Source: Azoarcus sp. Aa7 (GTDB lineage: Bacteria; Pseudomonadota; Gammaproteobacteria; Burkholderiales; Rhodocyclaceae). Taken from it: 64,000 bases of DNA. The stretch's first letter is position 1. The number at the start of each line of letters is the position of its first letter. A program made the translations under genes and the position numbers. Location: assembly GCF_014822185.1 (NCBI RefSeq), contig NZ_QVLR01000098.1, positions 92,672 to 156,671 on the forward strand, in the 5' to 3' direction. Positions 51,596-61,088 of this stretch are shown in pieces. The notes beneath the pieces are model-generated. The model saw only the letters and a program-made list of their open reading frames with translations, did not search any database and was not told the DNA's origin.

Positions 51596-52930
51596 ATGCC
51601 GGAAAATAACACCGTCACGATGGATCAGCTGCGGATCGGACTCTATGTCGTGCTCGATCTCAGCTGGTTTCAACATCCCTTCGCGTTCAGTCAGTTCAAG
51701 ATCAAATCCGAGGATCAGATCAGGGATATCCGGAGCCTTGGGCTGACGACGGTACGCTACAACCCGGCGCTGAGCGATATGGCCACGGGGCAACAGCCTG
51801 TGCCCGTCGCGCCGGCGGCGCCGAACACCGGCCCCGAGCCTGGGACGGAGGTTATCGGCGCGGGGACGACATCTGCGCCCCCGCCGGAATCGAACCCGGA
51901 AATCCAGCCGGCGCTCGCCGCCAAGCGAGCGCTCGTGGAGCGGATCCGGACGCAGCGTGAGGCTGCCGCGCGCGTGGAGAACGCTTTCGTGAGTGCCGCA
52001 AGGGCAATTCGCGACGTTGAAAGGAATCTGTATTCGAACCCCAAAGAAGCGGTGCAGCAGGCAACACACCTGGTGACCCAGATCGCCGATTCGATTCTAT
52101 GTGCGCCTGATCTGGCCATCCACGTTATGGGTGATCGCACCGGCGGCGAGGAGCTGTATTTCCACTCGCTGAATGTGGCGATGCTGTCACTGATGATCGC
52201 CCGTGATATCGGGGTGCCCCAGGAGGTTTTCGGGGCGCTCGGCATGGGTGCGCTGCTGCACGACATCGGGCGCAAGGAAGTTCCGGACAAGATCCTGCTG
52301 AAGACCGAACCGCTTACTCAGGCGGAGCGCAATCTCTACCAGATGCACTGTCGGTTCGGTGTGGAAATCGGCCGTCGCCTGCAGCTGTCCTCGCCAGTGC
52401 TCGAGATCATCCGGGACCACCACGAGCTGTTTGATGGCACCGGCTATCCGGCCGGCCTCAAAGGGGATGCGATCGGCGTCATGTCGCGCATCGTCGCAGT
52501 TGCGAACTATTATGACGAGCTCTGCAACCCGGTGGATGTCGCGAACGCGCTGACGCCGCATGATGCACTTTCGACGATGTTTGCGAAATTGCGCAGCAAG
52601 TTCGATCCGCGCATGCTGCAGGCGTTTATCCGTTGCCTCGGGGTCTATCCTCCCGGAACGATCGTGCAACTCTCGAACGGTCTGATTGGAATGGTAGCGA
52701 CGGTAAATACGGCCAAGCCGATGAAGCCCATAGTCGTCATATATGATGAAAATATTCCGAAGGAAGAGTCGATCCTGGTCGATTTGGCGAGGGAGCAGGA
52801 CCTGAATATCGCAAAGGCGATCCGCCCTGCTCAAGTTCCGGTCGAGATATATAACTACCTGAGTCCTCGCAAGCGTGTCAGCTACTACTTCGATGCGGGA
52901 AAATCCGGACAGGAGACGGTGGCCCGATGA
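51596..52930 (+). CDS. HD-GYP c-di-GMP phosphodiesterase with DUF3391-type N-terminus
   Basis: 444 residues. The N-terminal 60 or so (TVTMDQLRIGLYVVLDLSW) match DUF3391. A low-complexity Pro/Ala linker (about 65-110) and a helical segment follow. The HD-GYP domain has HDIGR (H222, D223), DHHELFDGTGYPAGLKGD with a canonical GYP near 282, and VANYYDEL. A final domain (PPGTIVQLSNGLIGMV) is common in this group. Unlike the protein at 39947 it has no REC domain. The ATG overlaps nothing upstream; its stop overlaps the next kinase start, so kinase and hydrolase are co-made. Confidence 0.9.
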   Translation: MPENNTVTMDQLRIGLYVVLDLSWFQHPFAFSQFKIKSEDQIRDIRSLGLTTVRYNPALSDMATGQQPVPVAPAAPNTGPEPGTEVIGAGTTSAPPPESNPEIQPALAAKRALVERIRTQREAAARVENAFVSAARAIRDVERNLYSNPKEAVQQATHLVTQIADSILCAPDLAIHVMGDRTGGEELYFHSLNVAMLSLMIARDIGVPQEVFGALGMGALLHDIGRKEVPDKILLKTEPLTQAERNLYQMHCRFGVEIGRRLQLSSPVLEIIRDHHELFDGTGYPAGLKGDAIGVMSRIVAVANYYDELCNPVDVANALTPHDALSTMFAKLRSKFDPRMLQAFIRCLGVYPPGTIVQLSNGLIGMVATVNTAKPMKPIVVIYDENIPKEESILVDLAREQDLNIAKAIRPAQVPVEIYNYLSPRKRVSYYFDAGKSGQETVAR

Positions 52931-54603
52931 GTAGCCTTTCCGATCTGATGTTGGATCACAGCTCAGAGATGATGATGCTGGTCGATCCGGAGTCCCTGCG
53001 TATCGTCATGGCCAATCAACTTGTGACCCCGACTCTCGGGTATCCGCGAGCGGAGTTGGTCGCGATGTCCATTACGGACATCGAAAGCTCATTACAGGAC
53101 GTCTTCTATTGGGAGGACGTGCACAACGGGCAGTATCAGGAGATCGAAGGGCAGGAAGGGCTGTATCGATGTGCGGACGGATCGATGTTGTCCGTGGTGA
53201 AATCGGTCCGGGTTGTCGCGCATGAAAATGCTCCTCTCATCCTTGTCCTGGCGCGTGACACGAGGCACGAACGCCAGGTCGAGGACACGCTCGAACAGAC
53301 GCTGTCCCAACTGCGGGCAACCCTCGAGTCGACAGGAAACGGCATTCTCGTGATCGACTGGCAGGGCAAGATCACCAACATGAATCGGCTCTTCAGCAGC
53401 ATGTGGGGGATCCCGGATAAATTGTTGCTCGAGCGCAACGACACGGCGATCCTCGAATTTATCGCCGGACGCGTCATGGAAGGCGATCTTTGTCGCGCAC
53501 GCTTGCGTGCCACCGTGGATAGTGCCGAGACGGAAGATCTGCATCGATTGACCGATGGTCGTGTATTCGAGTGCAAGTCCCGTCCCCAGTACATTGGCGA
53601 ACGAATCGTCGGTCGGGTATTCGGGTACAGCGATATCACCGAACGCACGCGCGCGGAGGAGGCACTGCGGGAGTCACGGGACCGCCTCGAAGATCGGGTT
53701 CGCGAACGCACGGCCGAGCTCGAGCAGGCCAATGCCACATTGCAGGCCGAGAAACAGCATCAGCAGACCTTGATTCGCAAACTCGAGGAAGCCCAGAACC
53801 AGTTGCTCCAGTCGGAAAAAATGGCGTCGATTGGCCAGCTTGCGGCGGGGGTGGCGCATGAGATCAACAATCCCGTCGGTTTCGTGAATTCCAACCTTGG
53901 GACTCTGCAGCGCTATGCCGAAGATATGTTGCGTTTGCTGTCCGCGTACGAGGGCATCGAAGGTTCGCTGACGACGCAGCAGTCGGAAGCAATCGCGTGC
54001 GTGAAAAAGGAAATCGACGCCGCCTACTTGCGTGAGGACATCGGCGACCTGTTGACGGAATCGCTCGACGGTCTGCAGCGTGTCAAGCGCATCGTCCAGG
54101 ACCTGAAAGATTTCTCTCACGTCGGCAAGGCCGAGCGCGAACTGGCGAATCTGGAAGCGGGTCTCGAGAGCACGCTCAACGTCGTATGGAACGAGGTCAA
54201 ATACAAGGCCGATGTCGTCAAAGAGTACGGGAACCCTCCCGCGATCGAATGTTTCCCGTCACAGCTCAACCAGGTATTCATGAACCTGTTGGTAAATGCA
54301 GCCCACGCGATCGAGGACCGTGGGCGCATCACGCTGCGTACCGGATATGACGAGAAGGTGGTTTGGGTCGAAGTCGAGGATACGGGAAGGGGGATCCGGC
54401 CGGACCACCTGAGCCGTATCTTCGAGCCGTTCTTCACGACCAAGGAGGTCGGCAAGGGGACCGGACTCGGCCTGTCCTTGTCCTACGGAATCGTTAGCCG
54501 ACACCATGGATGCATCGAGGTCAAAAGCGAGCTCGACAAAGGGTCCGTGTTTCGAGTGGTTCTGCCCCGACAACTGCCGGTCGCGGCCGCGGCGGCGAAG
54601 TGA
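52927..54603 (+). CDS. PAS-PAS histidine kinase, soluble
   Basis: 558 residues, no membrane segment. Two PAS domains (about 5-120 and 130-245; ESTGNGILVIDWQGKITNMN), a coiled coil (SRDRLEDRVRERTAELEQAN) and a kinase core with the phospho-His near 311 ([20 protein letters not shown]). The core continues with AYLREDIGDLLTESLDGLQRV, NLLVNAAHAIEDRG, DTGRGIRPD and GKGTGLGLSLSYGIV. The core is closely similar to that of the kinase at 45997, indicating duplication. Its ATG overlaps the HD-GYP stop (ATGA). The FixJ-like regulator 110 bases downstream is the nearest candidate partner. Confidence 0.9.
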   Translation: MSSLSDLMLDHSSEMMMLVDPESLRIVMANQLVTPTLGYPRAELVAMSITDIESSLQDVFYWEDVHNGQYQEIEGQEGLYRCADGSMLSVVKSVRVVAHENAPLILVLARDTRHERQVEDTLEQTLSQLRATLESTGNGILVIDWQGKITNMNRLFSSMWGIPDKLLLERNDTAILEFIAGRVMEGDLCRARLRATVDSAETEDLHRLTDGRVFECKSRPQYIGERIVGRVFGYSDITERTRAEEALRESRDRLEDRVRERTAELEQANATLQAEKQHQQTLIRKLEEAQNQLLQSEKMASIGQLAAGVAHEINNPVGFVNSNLGTLQRYAEDMLRLLSAYEGIEGSLTTQQSEAIACVKKEIDAAYLREDIGDLLTESLDGLQRVKRIVQDLKDFSHVGKAERELANLEAGLESTLNVVWNEVKYKADVVKEYGNPPAIECFPSQLNQVFMNLLVNAAHAIEDRGRITLRTGYDEKVVWVEVEDTGRGIRPDHLSRIFEPFFTTKEVGKGTGLGLSLSYGIVSRHHGCIEVKSELDKGSVFRVVLPRQLPVAAAAAK

Positions 54604-54713
54604 GACTGGCCCTTGCATGATCCGATAAACTTCGGATTTCCAAGCGTAGATCTACCTGTGCAACATTGCGGCGAACCTGGCAGCCGCTATGGCCGGGGGC
54701 GCAGGGTACTTCG

Positions 54714-55331
54714 ATGATCAAAGAACAGTCGGTATTCATCGTCGATGACGATGAGTCGTTTCGGCATGCGGCCCGGCGGGTCTTCCGCTCCGCGGGTTTT
54801 CGCGTCGAGATCTTCGAGAGTGCCGCGGCTTTTCTGTCCGGCTTCCGGCCGTGCGACGAGGCGTGCATCATTCTCGATCTGCGCATGCCGGAAGTCGGCG
54901 GCCTTGAACTGCTCGAACGCCTGCGGCAACGGCAGATCGACCTCCCGGTAATCATCTACACCGGCAATGCGGATGTTCCGGTCACCGTGCGTGCGATGCA
55001 GGCGGGGGCCTTCGCCGTGGTCGAGAAACCATTCAGCGACGAACTGCTGATCGCGCGGGTGCGCGACGCGATCGCCAGCAGCCGCACGCGGCGCGCCCGT
55101 AACGCGACGATGGCGGAGGCGCGGGTCAAGCTCGCGCGCCTGACCGAACGTGAGCGGGAGATTGCCCGCAACCTTGCCGAAGGGCTGTCGGCGCCGCAGA
55201 TCGGGGCCCGGCTGGGAATCAGCGCGCGGACGGTCGAGGCCCATCGCGCCAACCTTTTTCGCAAGCTCGACGTCACGTCGATCGCGACCGTGGGCCAACT
55301 CGTGCTGTGGGCCGATCTGGGCAGCGACTGA
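54714..55331 (+). CDS. FixJ/NarL-family response regulator
   Basis: About 205 residues. REC domain 4-120 with the acceptor Asp in IILDLRMPEVGG, and IIYTGNADVPVTVRAMQAGAFAVVEKPF as in FixJ. A LuxR-type helix-turn-helix covers about 140-200 (LTEREREIARNLAEGLSAPQIGARLGISARTVEAHRANLFRKL). The ATG at 54714 gives a correctly placed REC domain. It is the only clear DNA-binding output among the REC proteins between 39.9 and 59.5 kb. Two similar inverted repeats follow, in front of the next two genes, and may be its targets. Confidence 0.9.
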   Translation: MIKEQSVFIVDDDESFRHAARRVFRSAGFRVEIFESAAAFLSGFRPCDEACIILDLRMPEVGGLELLERLRQRQIDLPVIIYTGNADVPVTVRAMQAGAFAVVEKPFSDELLIARVRDAIASSRTRRARNATMAEARVKLARLTEREREIARNLAEGLSAPQIGARLGISARTVEAHRANLFRKLDVTSIATVGQLVLWADLGSD

Positions 55332-55416
55332 GCCGTACTTGCCGCTCTGCGGTGCCTGGGCTGCCAGGCCCGTCCGCATCATTGCCTTCCTCGCTGGGAA
55401 TCTTGTCGCGCGCCGC

Positions 55417-55434
55417 CTACGTGCTTGTACGTAG
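55417..55434. promoter_or_regulatory. Inverted repeat upstream of the exported protein gene
   Basis: CTACGT-N6-ACGTAG, 75 bases before the ATG at 55509. It shares CTACGTG-x-TTGT with the inverted repeat at 56201-56218. Such dyads suit a LuxR-type regulator dimer; the adjacent FixJ-like protein is the obvious candidate. Confidence 0.4.
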
Positions 55435-55508
55435 ACGGCCGCGCACTCTTGCGAATTTCCCTACTATGCTTCGCGAATTATGCTTCGTCACTCGATGAGG
55501 GTGTCGTT

Positions 55509-56021
55509 ATGCATATTCATTTTTCATGTCGTATCGTCGCAACGCTGGCGCGCATGCATGCCGCTGTGCGAGCTGCCTGCCGCCGGCACGTCGCCGGCAG
55601 CCTGCTGATGGCGCTGTACGCTACCTGTGCCCATGCGGAAGAGCCTGTAGCGGCTCCCGTAAGCTGGGTGTGCTGGTACGCAGGCGCGACGTCCGTCGCC
55701 TGCCGGTTGGGGGCTCCGGATGCATTCGTGCCTTCCGGTGCCGATCTGCCGTCGCCGGCATCCGATGCCGGCGCCGTGCTTCCGGTGGGAAAGCGGCCGT
55801 TGCCGGAAATCGTTCGCACGATCTTGCTGCATCCCGACACCCTCGTCGGCAGAACGATCTCGATTCCATTGTTTACCGAGGCCCGCGATCCGGATTTCGT
55901 CCACGAGCTTGCAGAAGCCGTGATGTGCGGAACGCGCAAGCTGTGCCATGTGCTCTTCCTGGGTTCTTCGACTGAAATTGCCCTGGCGCTCGACATGCTC
56001 GATGACCCCGCGCTGAATTGA
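55509..56021 (+). CDS. Exported protein of unknown function
   Basis: 170 residues from the ATG at 55509, or 156 from 55551. A signal peptide (RRHVAGSLLMALYATCAHAEE) is followed by VSWVCWYAGATSVACRLGAP with paired cysteines, and later VMCGTRKLCHVLFLG with another pair. Two disulfides in a small periplasmic protein are likely. The middle (LPEIVRTILLHPDTLVGRTISIPLFTEA) looks folded. GATGAGGG precedes the first start. No family is recognised. It lies behind the FixJ-like gene with its own inverted repeat. Confidence 0.65.
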   Translation: MHIHFSCRIVATLARMHAAVRAACRRHVAGSLLMALYATCAHAEEPVAAPVSWVCWYAGATSVACRLGAPDAFVPSGADLPSPASDAGAVLPVGKRPLPEIVRTILLHPDTLVGRTISIPLFTEARDPDFVHELAEAVMCGTRKLCHVLFLGSSTEIALALDMLDDPALN

Positions 56022-56069
56022 CGCGGGGCGGGCGGCAGCTGGGGAGGTGCGACATGAACGACATCGGAG

Positions 56070-56207
56070 GTGATTCCGCATGTCATCGTCAGGCCGGCCG
56101 ACCTCGAATCGGGCAGCGTCATCAGGCGGTATTCGGCCACCGAGGTGCTGGAATTTGCCGTGTTCGGTGTTTGCAGGTCGGGAAGGCTGCCTTATGATGC
56201 TACGTGA
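56070..56207 (+). CDS. Possible small ORF or gene remnant
   Basis: A 45-residue frame from GTG at 56070 with GC-rich third positions in its first half. It reads VIVRPADLESGSVIRR, then ATEVLEFAVFGVC. The composition looks protein-like, but there is a weak ribosome site, no homologue known to me, and a stop just before the GTG. It could be a decayed gene. Confidence 0.2.
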   Translation: MIPHVIVRPADLESGSVIRRYSATEVLEFAVFGVCRSGRLPYDAT

Positions 56208-56218
56208 TTGTTCACGTA
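56201..56218. promoter_or_regulatory. Inverted repeat upstream of the second EAL-REC gene
   Basis: Perfect dyad TACGTGA-TTGT-TCACGTA, 119 bases before the ATG at 56337. With the base before it, the sequence begins CTACGTGATTGT, matching the repeat at 55417 in 11 of 12 positions. Confidence 0.45.
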
Positions 56219-56336
56219 CATGAACGCGGGCCTCCATGTCGCTGCGCCCGTCCAGGCTTGCGCCGGGTTCAGGAGCCTGGCGCGGGGAAGGCTCCGCTTC
56301 GCGGCGGTTCGCCACGACAATAAGAATGAGAGCAAC

Positions 56337-59300
56337 ATGATGCGCAAGTGGCTTGCCCGGATGCACGTCCGCCTGCTGCTGCTGGTTCTCGTCGCAGTCC
56401 TTCCGTCCCTCGCGATCATCGTCAATACGGGGGTCGATCAGCGGCGGGAGGCCCTGGCCGCTTCGGAGCGGCTCGCGCTGTCCACGGCGCGCCAGCTGGC
56501 CGCGCGGCAGCGGGACATGATCAAGCATGCCCACGAGGCCTTGCAGGGGCTTGCCGCGTCGCCGGAGATCCGGCGGCTGTACTCCACGCGCGATTGCAGC
56601 CGCTGGCTGGCACGGGTGGCGACGCTGGGCGAACTCTATTCCGATCTCTTCGTCGCCGGCCGCGACGGCAGGATGCTGTGCAGCGCGAAATCCTACCGTG
56701 GCGAGATCGATGTGTCCGACCGCGCCTATTTCCGCCGCGCCGTCGATGGCCGCGACTTTGCGATCGGCGATTTCATCGTCGGCCGCATCACCGGCAACCC
56801 TGTCGTCGTATTTGCCCATCCGGTGTTCGACGAGCGTGACGACATCACCGCAATCGTTGGGCTCGCTGCGCAGCCCATGGCATTCGAAGCGCTGCTGCGC
56901 GAGTTGTCGCTGCCCGACGGGTCGGTGGTGACGCTCCTCGACAGCCAGGGCGCGATCCTCGCCCGCCTGCCCGATCCGGAAGGGCTGGCGGGGCGCACGA
57001 TTCCGGAATTGGAGGAGTTCAAGGCGGCGATCGTCGATGCCCGCGAAGTCGTGAGCGAATCCGTGTGGCTCGATGAGGTATCGCGCGTTTCGGCGATCGT
57101 GCCGGTGCTCAGTACGTATGGCGACCTGTACGTGCGCGTGGGCATTCCCGCGGCCACGGCGCAGACCGCCGCCGCGACGGTGGTGCAGCACAACGTCCTG
57201 CTGCTGGTCGGGGTGGCGGCGTTGATGACGATTCTCGGCTGGGCGGCGGCGCAGCATCTGGTGTTGCGGCGGGTGCGCGACCTCGCGGAAACGGCGCGAC
57301 GGCTCGGCGCCGGGGATCTGCACGCCCGCTGCACCCTGCCGCCCGAGGGCGGCGAACTCGGGGACTTCGCGCGGACGCTGGACGACATGGCGGAGCGCAT
57401 CGAGCGCGCGATGACGCGACTGCGGACGGCCGCGGAGGAGGTGCGCCTGCGCGACCGTGCCATCGACGCCAGCCGCAATGGCGTGATGATCTACCGCTAT
57501 GGCCGCGCGGCGGGCATCGTCAGTGCGAATCCCGCGCTGCTCGCATTGCTTGCGATCACGCCGGGGGAGCTCCTCGCGGCCGACCTGCCCGGCCTCGGGT
57601 GGCGGGGTTTCGATGCGGGCGGCTGGGAGCTGCTGGCGGGGCTGCTCGCGGCGCAGCGCGAAGGCGAGGTCGCGCTGCGACTGACGCGTGCGGCGGGAGA
57701 GGTGGTCTGGATCGAGGCCAGCGTGGCCCTGGTTGCTAGCGAGGGGCTGGGCGTCGACCACGCGGTGGTCGAATTCCGCGATGTCACGGAGCGCCATCGT
57801 CACGAGGAGCAGCTCGCCCACCAGGCGAACCACGATACGCTGACCGGCCTGCCCAACCGCAACCTGCTGGCCGACCGGCTGCAGCAGGTGCTCTCCCGTG
57901 CGGCGTGCGAGGATTGCTGCTTCATCCTGTGGCTGGACCTGGACCGCTTCAAGGTCGTGCATGACAGTTTCGGTCGCGGGGCCGCCGATGCGACGATCGC
58001 GGATATCGCCCGCCGCCTCTCCGCTGCCGCGCAAGCGTGCAGCACCGTTGCGCGGGTGGCGAGCGACGAGTTCGTGCTGATCGCCGATCGGCTGCCGGGT
58101 CAGCAGGCCGTGGTGTCGCTGGCCAACCGCCTGCTCGAAGCGGTGCGGCAGCCGCTCGCGGTCGGCGGCGAGGAGCTGCGCCTGAGCGCCAGCATCGGCG
58201 TCGCCGTCGCCGAGAGCAGCGGCACTGGACAGGACGCCGACGCGCTGCTGCGCAATGCCCGCGTGGCGATGTGCCGTGCCAAGGAGACCGGGCGCGACAC
58301 CTTCTGCTTCTACGATGCGAACATGAACGCCCGTGCGGCGCCGCGGCTGCGTCTCGAACTCGAGTTGCGGCGGGCCGTCGAGCGGCAGGAGCTGTATCTG
58401 GTGTACCAGCCCAAGGCCGATCTGCTGACCGGCGAGGTGAGCGGCTGTGAAGCCTTGTGCCGCTGGCGCCATGCGGAACTGGGTATGGTCCCGCCGGGCG
58501 AGTTCATCCCCGTTGCCGAGGAAAGCGGGCTGATCCTGCCGATCGGGCGCTGGGTGCTGGAATCCGCTTGTGCGCAGATGCGCGAGTGGCTCGATGCCGG
58601 CGTTGCCTGTCCGCATGTGGCGGTCAATGTGTCGCCGCCGCAGTTCCTGCGCGACGACCTGGTCGCGGACGTGTCGGCCCTGCTGTCGCGCTACCGCCTC
58701 GACGCCGGAGCACTGATGCTGGAGATCACCGAAGGCACCCTGATGCGCGATCCGGAACGGGCGATCGCGACGATGCGGCGACTGAAGGCTATCGGCGTCA
58801 GGCTGGCGATCGACGATTTCGGCACCGGCTATTCCTCGCTCAGCACGCTCAAGCGCTTCCCGATCGATTACCTGAAGATCGATCGCGCCTTCATCACCGA
58901 CCTGACGACCAATGCGAGCGATGCGGCGATCGCGGTATCCGTCATCTCGCTGGCCCACAGCCTCAACCTGCGCGTGACCGCCGAGGGAGTCGAGACCGAA
59001 GGGCAGCTGCTGTACCTGCGCGGCCGCGGCTGTGACGAAATGCAGGGCTACCATTTCTCGCCGCCGATCATGCCCGCGGCGTTCGCGGACCTGCTTGCCG
59101 GCGGGCAGGGCTTGGCGCTGCCGGTGCAGAAGGACCTTCCCGCACGCACCCTGCTGCTGGTCGATGACGAACCGTCGATCCAGTCGGCATTGCGCCGCAT
59201 CCTGCGGCGGGAGGGCTATACGCTGCTGTTCGCCGGCAGTGCCGTGGAGGCGCTGGAGCTGCTGTCGCGGCATGCGGTCGGCGTGGTGATCTCGGATCTG

Positions 59301-59534
59301 CGCATGCCGGGGATGGATGGCGTCCAGTTTCTCGACAAGGTGCGGTCCCTGCATCCGCAGGCGGTGCGCATGATCCTGTCGGGCTACGCCGACGTCGGCA
59401 TGATCACCAGCGCGATCAACCGCGGCGCGGTCTTCCGCTTCCTGCACAAGCCGTGGGACGACCGCGAGCTGCTGGAGGCGGTGCGCGACGCGTTCGAGCG
59501 TTTCGAACTGCAGATGATCGCGGTCGCCGCATGA
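56337..59534 (+). CDS. Membrane sensor (degenerate GGDEF)-EAL-REC protein
   Basis: About 1065 residues. Helix 1 ([20 protein letters not shown]), a dCache-like periplasmic sensor ([40 protein letters not shown]), helix 2 near 285 ([18 protein letters not shown]), HAMP and a PAS domain. The GGDEF site reads ASDEF near 575, so synthesis is unlikely. The EAL domain is intact (EALCRW near 704, [16 protein letters not shown]). A C-terminal REC domain (about 938-1058) has [13 protein letters not shown] and [10 protein letters not shown]. It looks like a membrane-bound version of the protein at 47023. The ATG at 56337 follows GAGAG; another ATG is the next codon. Confidence 0.9.
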   Translation: MMRKWLARMHVRLLLLVLVAVLPSLAIIVNTGVDQRREALAASERLALSTARQLAARQRDMIKHAHEALQGLAASPEIRRLYSTRDCSRWLARVATLGELYSDLFVAGRDGRMLCSAKSYRGEIDVSDRAYFRRAVDGRDFAIGDFIVGRITGNPVVVFAHPVFDERDDITAIVGLAAQPMAFEALLRELSLPDGSVVTLLDSQGAILARLPDPEGLAGRTIPELEEFKAAIVDAREVVSESVWLDEVSRVSAIVPVLSTYGDLYVRVGIPAATAQTAAATVVQHNVLLLVGVAALMTILGWAAAQHLVLRRVRDLAETARRLGAGDLHARCTLPPEGGELGDFARTLDDMAERIERAMTRLRTAAEEVRLRDRAIDASRNGVMIYRYGRAAGIVSANPALLALLAITPGELLAADLPGLGWRGFDAGGWELLAGLLAAQREGEVALRLTRAAGEVVWIEASVALVASEGLGVDHAVVEFRDVTERHRHEEQLAHQANHDTLTGLPNRNLLADRLQQVLSRAACEDCCFILWLDLDRFKVVHDSFGRGAADATIADIARRLSAAAQACSTVARVASDEFVLIADRLPGQQAVVSLANRLLEAVRQPLAVGGEELRLSASIGVAVAESSGTGQDADALLRNARVAMCRAKETGRDTFCFYDANMNARAAPRLRLELELRRAVERQELYLVYQPKADLLTGEVSGCEALCRWRHAELGMVPPGEFIPVAEESGLILPIGRWVLESACAQMREWLDAGVACPHVAVNVSPPQFLRDDLVADVSALLSRYRLDAGALMLEITEGTLMRDPERAIATMRRLKAIGVRLAIDDFGTGYSSLSTLKRFPIDYLKIDRAFITDLTTNASDAAIAVSVISLAHSLNLRVTAEGVETEGQLLYLRGRGCDEMQGYHFSPPIMPAAFADLLAGGQGLALPVQKDLPARTLLLVDDEPSIQSALRRILRREGYTLLFAGSAVEALELLSRHAVGVVISDLRMPGMDGVQFLDKVRSLHPQAVRMILSGYADVGMITSAINRGAVFRFLHKPWDDRELLEAVRDAFERFELQMIAVAA

Positions 59535-59565
59535 GGCCATGCCCCCCGGAAATCTCCGTCGGATT

Positions 59566-59584
59566 TTGTAACCTGCTGTTACAA
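59566..59584. promoter_or_regulatory. Inverted repeat upstream of the chemosensory operon
   Basis: Perfect dyad TTGTAAC-CTGCT-GTTACAA, 35 bases before the cheR start and 32 bases after the EAL-REC stop. The position suits an operator; the binding protein is unknown. Confidence 0.4.
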
Positions 59585-59618
59585 TGCGTTTGTCCTGAAC
59601 TGCGGGAAGTTCATCGGA

Positions 59619-61088
59619 ATGAGCGGACATGATGTTGTAATCATCGGGGAGCCCGTGACGGGCCCGGGGACGGCGTCATCCGGGGGCGTGGCAGACGATC
59701 CGTGCCAGCGCATTCTTGATGCGATCGGCCTGCGCCGGCGCGCGGGCGACGAGGCGAAACTGTGCGGCTGGCTGCGGCCGAGGCTACGCGAACTGGGCCT
59801 GTCCTCCATCGATGCCTATGCCGATCTGCTCGCGGCGGGCGGCGCGCCGGGCCGCCACGAGCGCGAACTGCTGATGGAGCACTTCTCCACCGGCGAAACC
59901 TACTTTTTCCGCGACCAGGGCCTGTTCGGGCTGCTCGCGGCCCGCATCCTGCCCGAGATCGTCGCGCGCCGTTCGGCGCAGCGGTCGTTGCGGCTCTGGA
60001 GCGCGGGCTGCGCGAGCGGGGAGGAGGCCTATACCCTGGCGATGGTGATCGACGAGATGTCGCCGGCGCTCGCCGGCTGGGACGTGCGGATCCTCGGAAC
60101 CGATATCAATGGCGATGCGATCGCCCGTGCCAGCGGCGGCACGTATGGCCAATGGTCCTTCCGCGTGCTGGATGAGGCGCGCACGGCGCGCTATTTCCGC
60201 AAATGCGGCCGCGAATGGCAGATCGACGAGCGTTTGCGGGCGATGGTCGAGTTCGAGCGGCGTGACCTGCTGCAGGACGAAACCGGTGGAGGGAGCGCCG
60301 ACGCCGGCGGGTTCGACCTGATCCTGTGCCGCAACGTGTTCATCTATCTGACGCCGCCGGCCGTGACGCACATTGCCGGAAAACTGGTGGGGGCCTTGTC
60401 GGAAGGCGGTTATTTCGTTCCGGGGCACGGCGAGCTGCTGGGCTGCGTCCCGTCCGGGCTGGAGGCCCTGACCTGGCCCGATGCGACGCTTTACCGCAGG
60501 CCGGCAACTGAGTCTGCCGTGCGCCCGGCGCCGGCCGTTCCGGCCTGCGCGCCCTCCGCGCCCTCCGTCCCGCCACGGACGGCACCGCCGGCAACCTCCG
60601 CGGCCGGCCTGTCCCCGCGACAACGCGACTCCGCGCCCAGGCCCGCTGCGGGGCCGGAGGCCGCGCCGGACGAGGTGCTCGCGCGGGCCTGGCGCGACGC
60701 CGACCGCGGTGCGGCGCAGGCGGCGCGGGCCGCATGCGAGCGGGTGATTGCCGTGTCTCCCCTCGATCCGCGCCCGTATTTCCTGCTCGCACAACTGGCC
60801 GAGGAACGCGGCGCGATCGACGAGGCGCGGACGCTGTTGCGCAAGGTGCTTTATCTCGATCCGGGTTTCGTCGTCGCACACCTGGAGCTGGCCGACCTGT
60901 GCGTACGCACGGGCGATGCACGGCGCGCCCGGCAGATGCGTGCGCAGGCGCTGCGCGAGCTGGAGAAGATGCCGTCGGAGACGCCGCTGCCCGTGCCGCC
61001 GCATACCACGGCGGGCACGCTGTTGCAGAGCCTCAGGGCGGGGGATGCCGCGGCCCGCGGCGCAGCGGAGGGCGGCTCGCATGGCTGA
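59619..61088 (+). CDS. CheR-type methyltransferase with TPR repeats (WspC-like)
   Basis: 489 residues. CheR domain to about 290: HFSTGETYFFRDQGLF (catalytic and SAM region), LRLWSAGCASGEEAYTLAM (SAM-binding motif I), ILGTDINGDAIARA, and DLILCRNVFIYL. A Pro/Ala linker (about 295-350) leads to two or three TPR-like repeats (ERVIAVSPLDPRPYFLLAQLAEERGAIDEARTLLRKVLYLDP). This layout is that of WspC and other alternative-function CheR proteins. It would methylate glutamates of the MCP encoded two genes later. GGGAAG lies before the ATG; its 3' end overlaps the next gene by eight bases. Confidence 0.9.
   Translation: MSGHDVVIIGEPVTGPGTASSGGVADDPCQRILDAIGLRRRAGDEAKLCGWLRPRLRELGLSSIDAYADLLAAGGAPGRHERELLMEHFSTGETYFFRDQGLFGLLAARILPEIVARRSAQRSLRLWSAGCASGEEAYTLAMVIDEMSPALAGWDVRILGTDINGDAIARASGGTYGQWSFRVLDEARTARYFRKCGREWQIDERLRAMVEFERRDLLQDETGGGSADAGGFDLILCRNVFIYLTPPAVTHIAGKLVGALSEGGYFVPGHGELLGCVPSGLEALTWPDATLYRRPATESAVRPAPAVPACAPSAPSVPPRTAPPATSAAGLSPRQRDSAPRPAAGPEAAPDEVLARAWRDADRGAAQAARAACERVIAVSPLDPRPYFLLAQLAEERGAIDEARTLLRKVLYLDPGFVVAHLELADLCVRTGDARRARQMRAQALRELEKMPSETPLPVPPHTTAGTLLQSLRAGDAAARGAAEGGSHG

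Larger units (their letters stand above)
56022..56336. other. Intergenic region before the second EAL-REC gene
   Basis: 315 bases. It contains a possible 45-codon ORF (56070-56207), an inverted repeat (56201-56218), and a GGAGCC/GGCTCC dyad about 50 bases before the downstream gene. A TATGAT -10-like hexamer lies at 56193-56198. The downstream frame is open from 56208, but the part before 56337 does not look coding. Confidence 0.4.

Noticed and set aside
55524..59630. 1368-codon open frame on the minus strand
   Set aside because: It lies antisense to the membrane EAL-REC gene, whose domains are unambiguous. The antisense translation is Arg/His/Gln-rich without domains, a normal result of G/C third positions.
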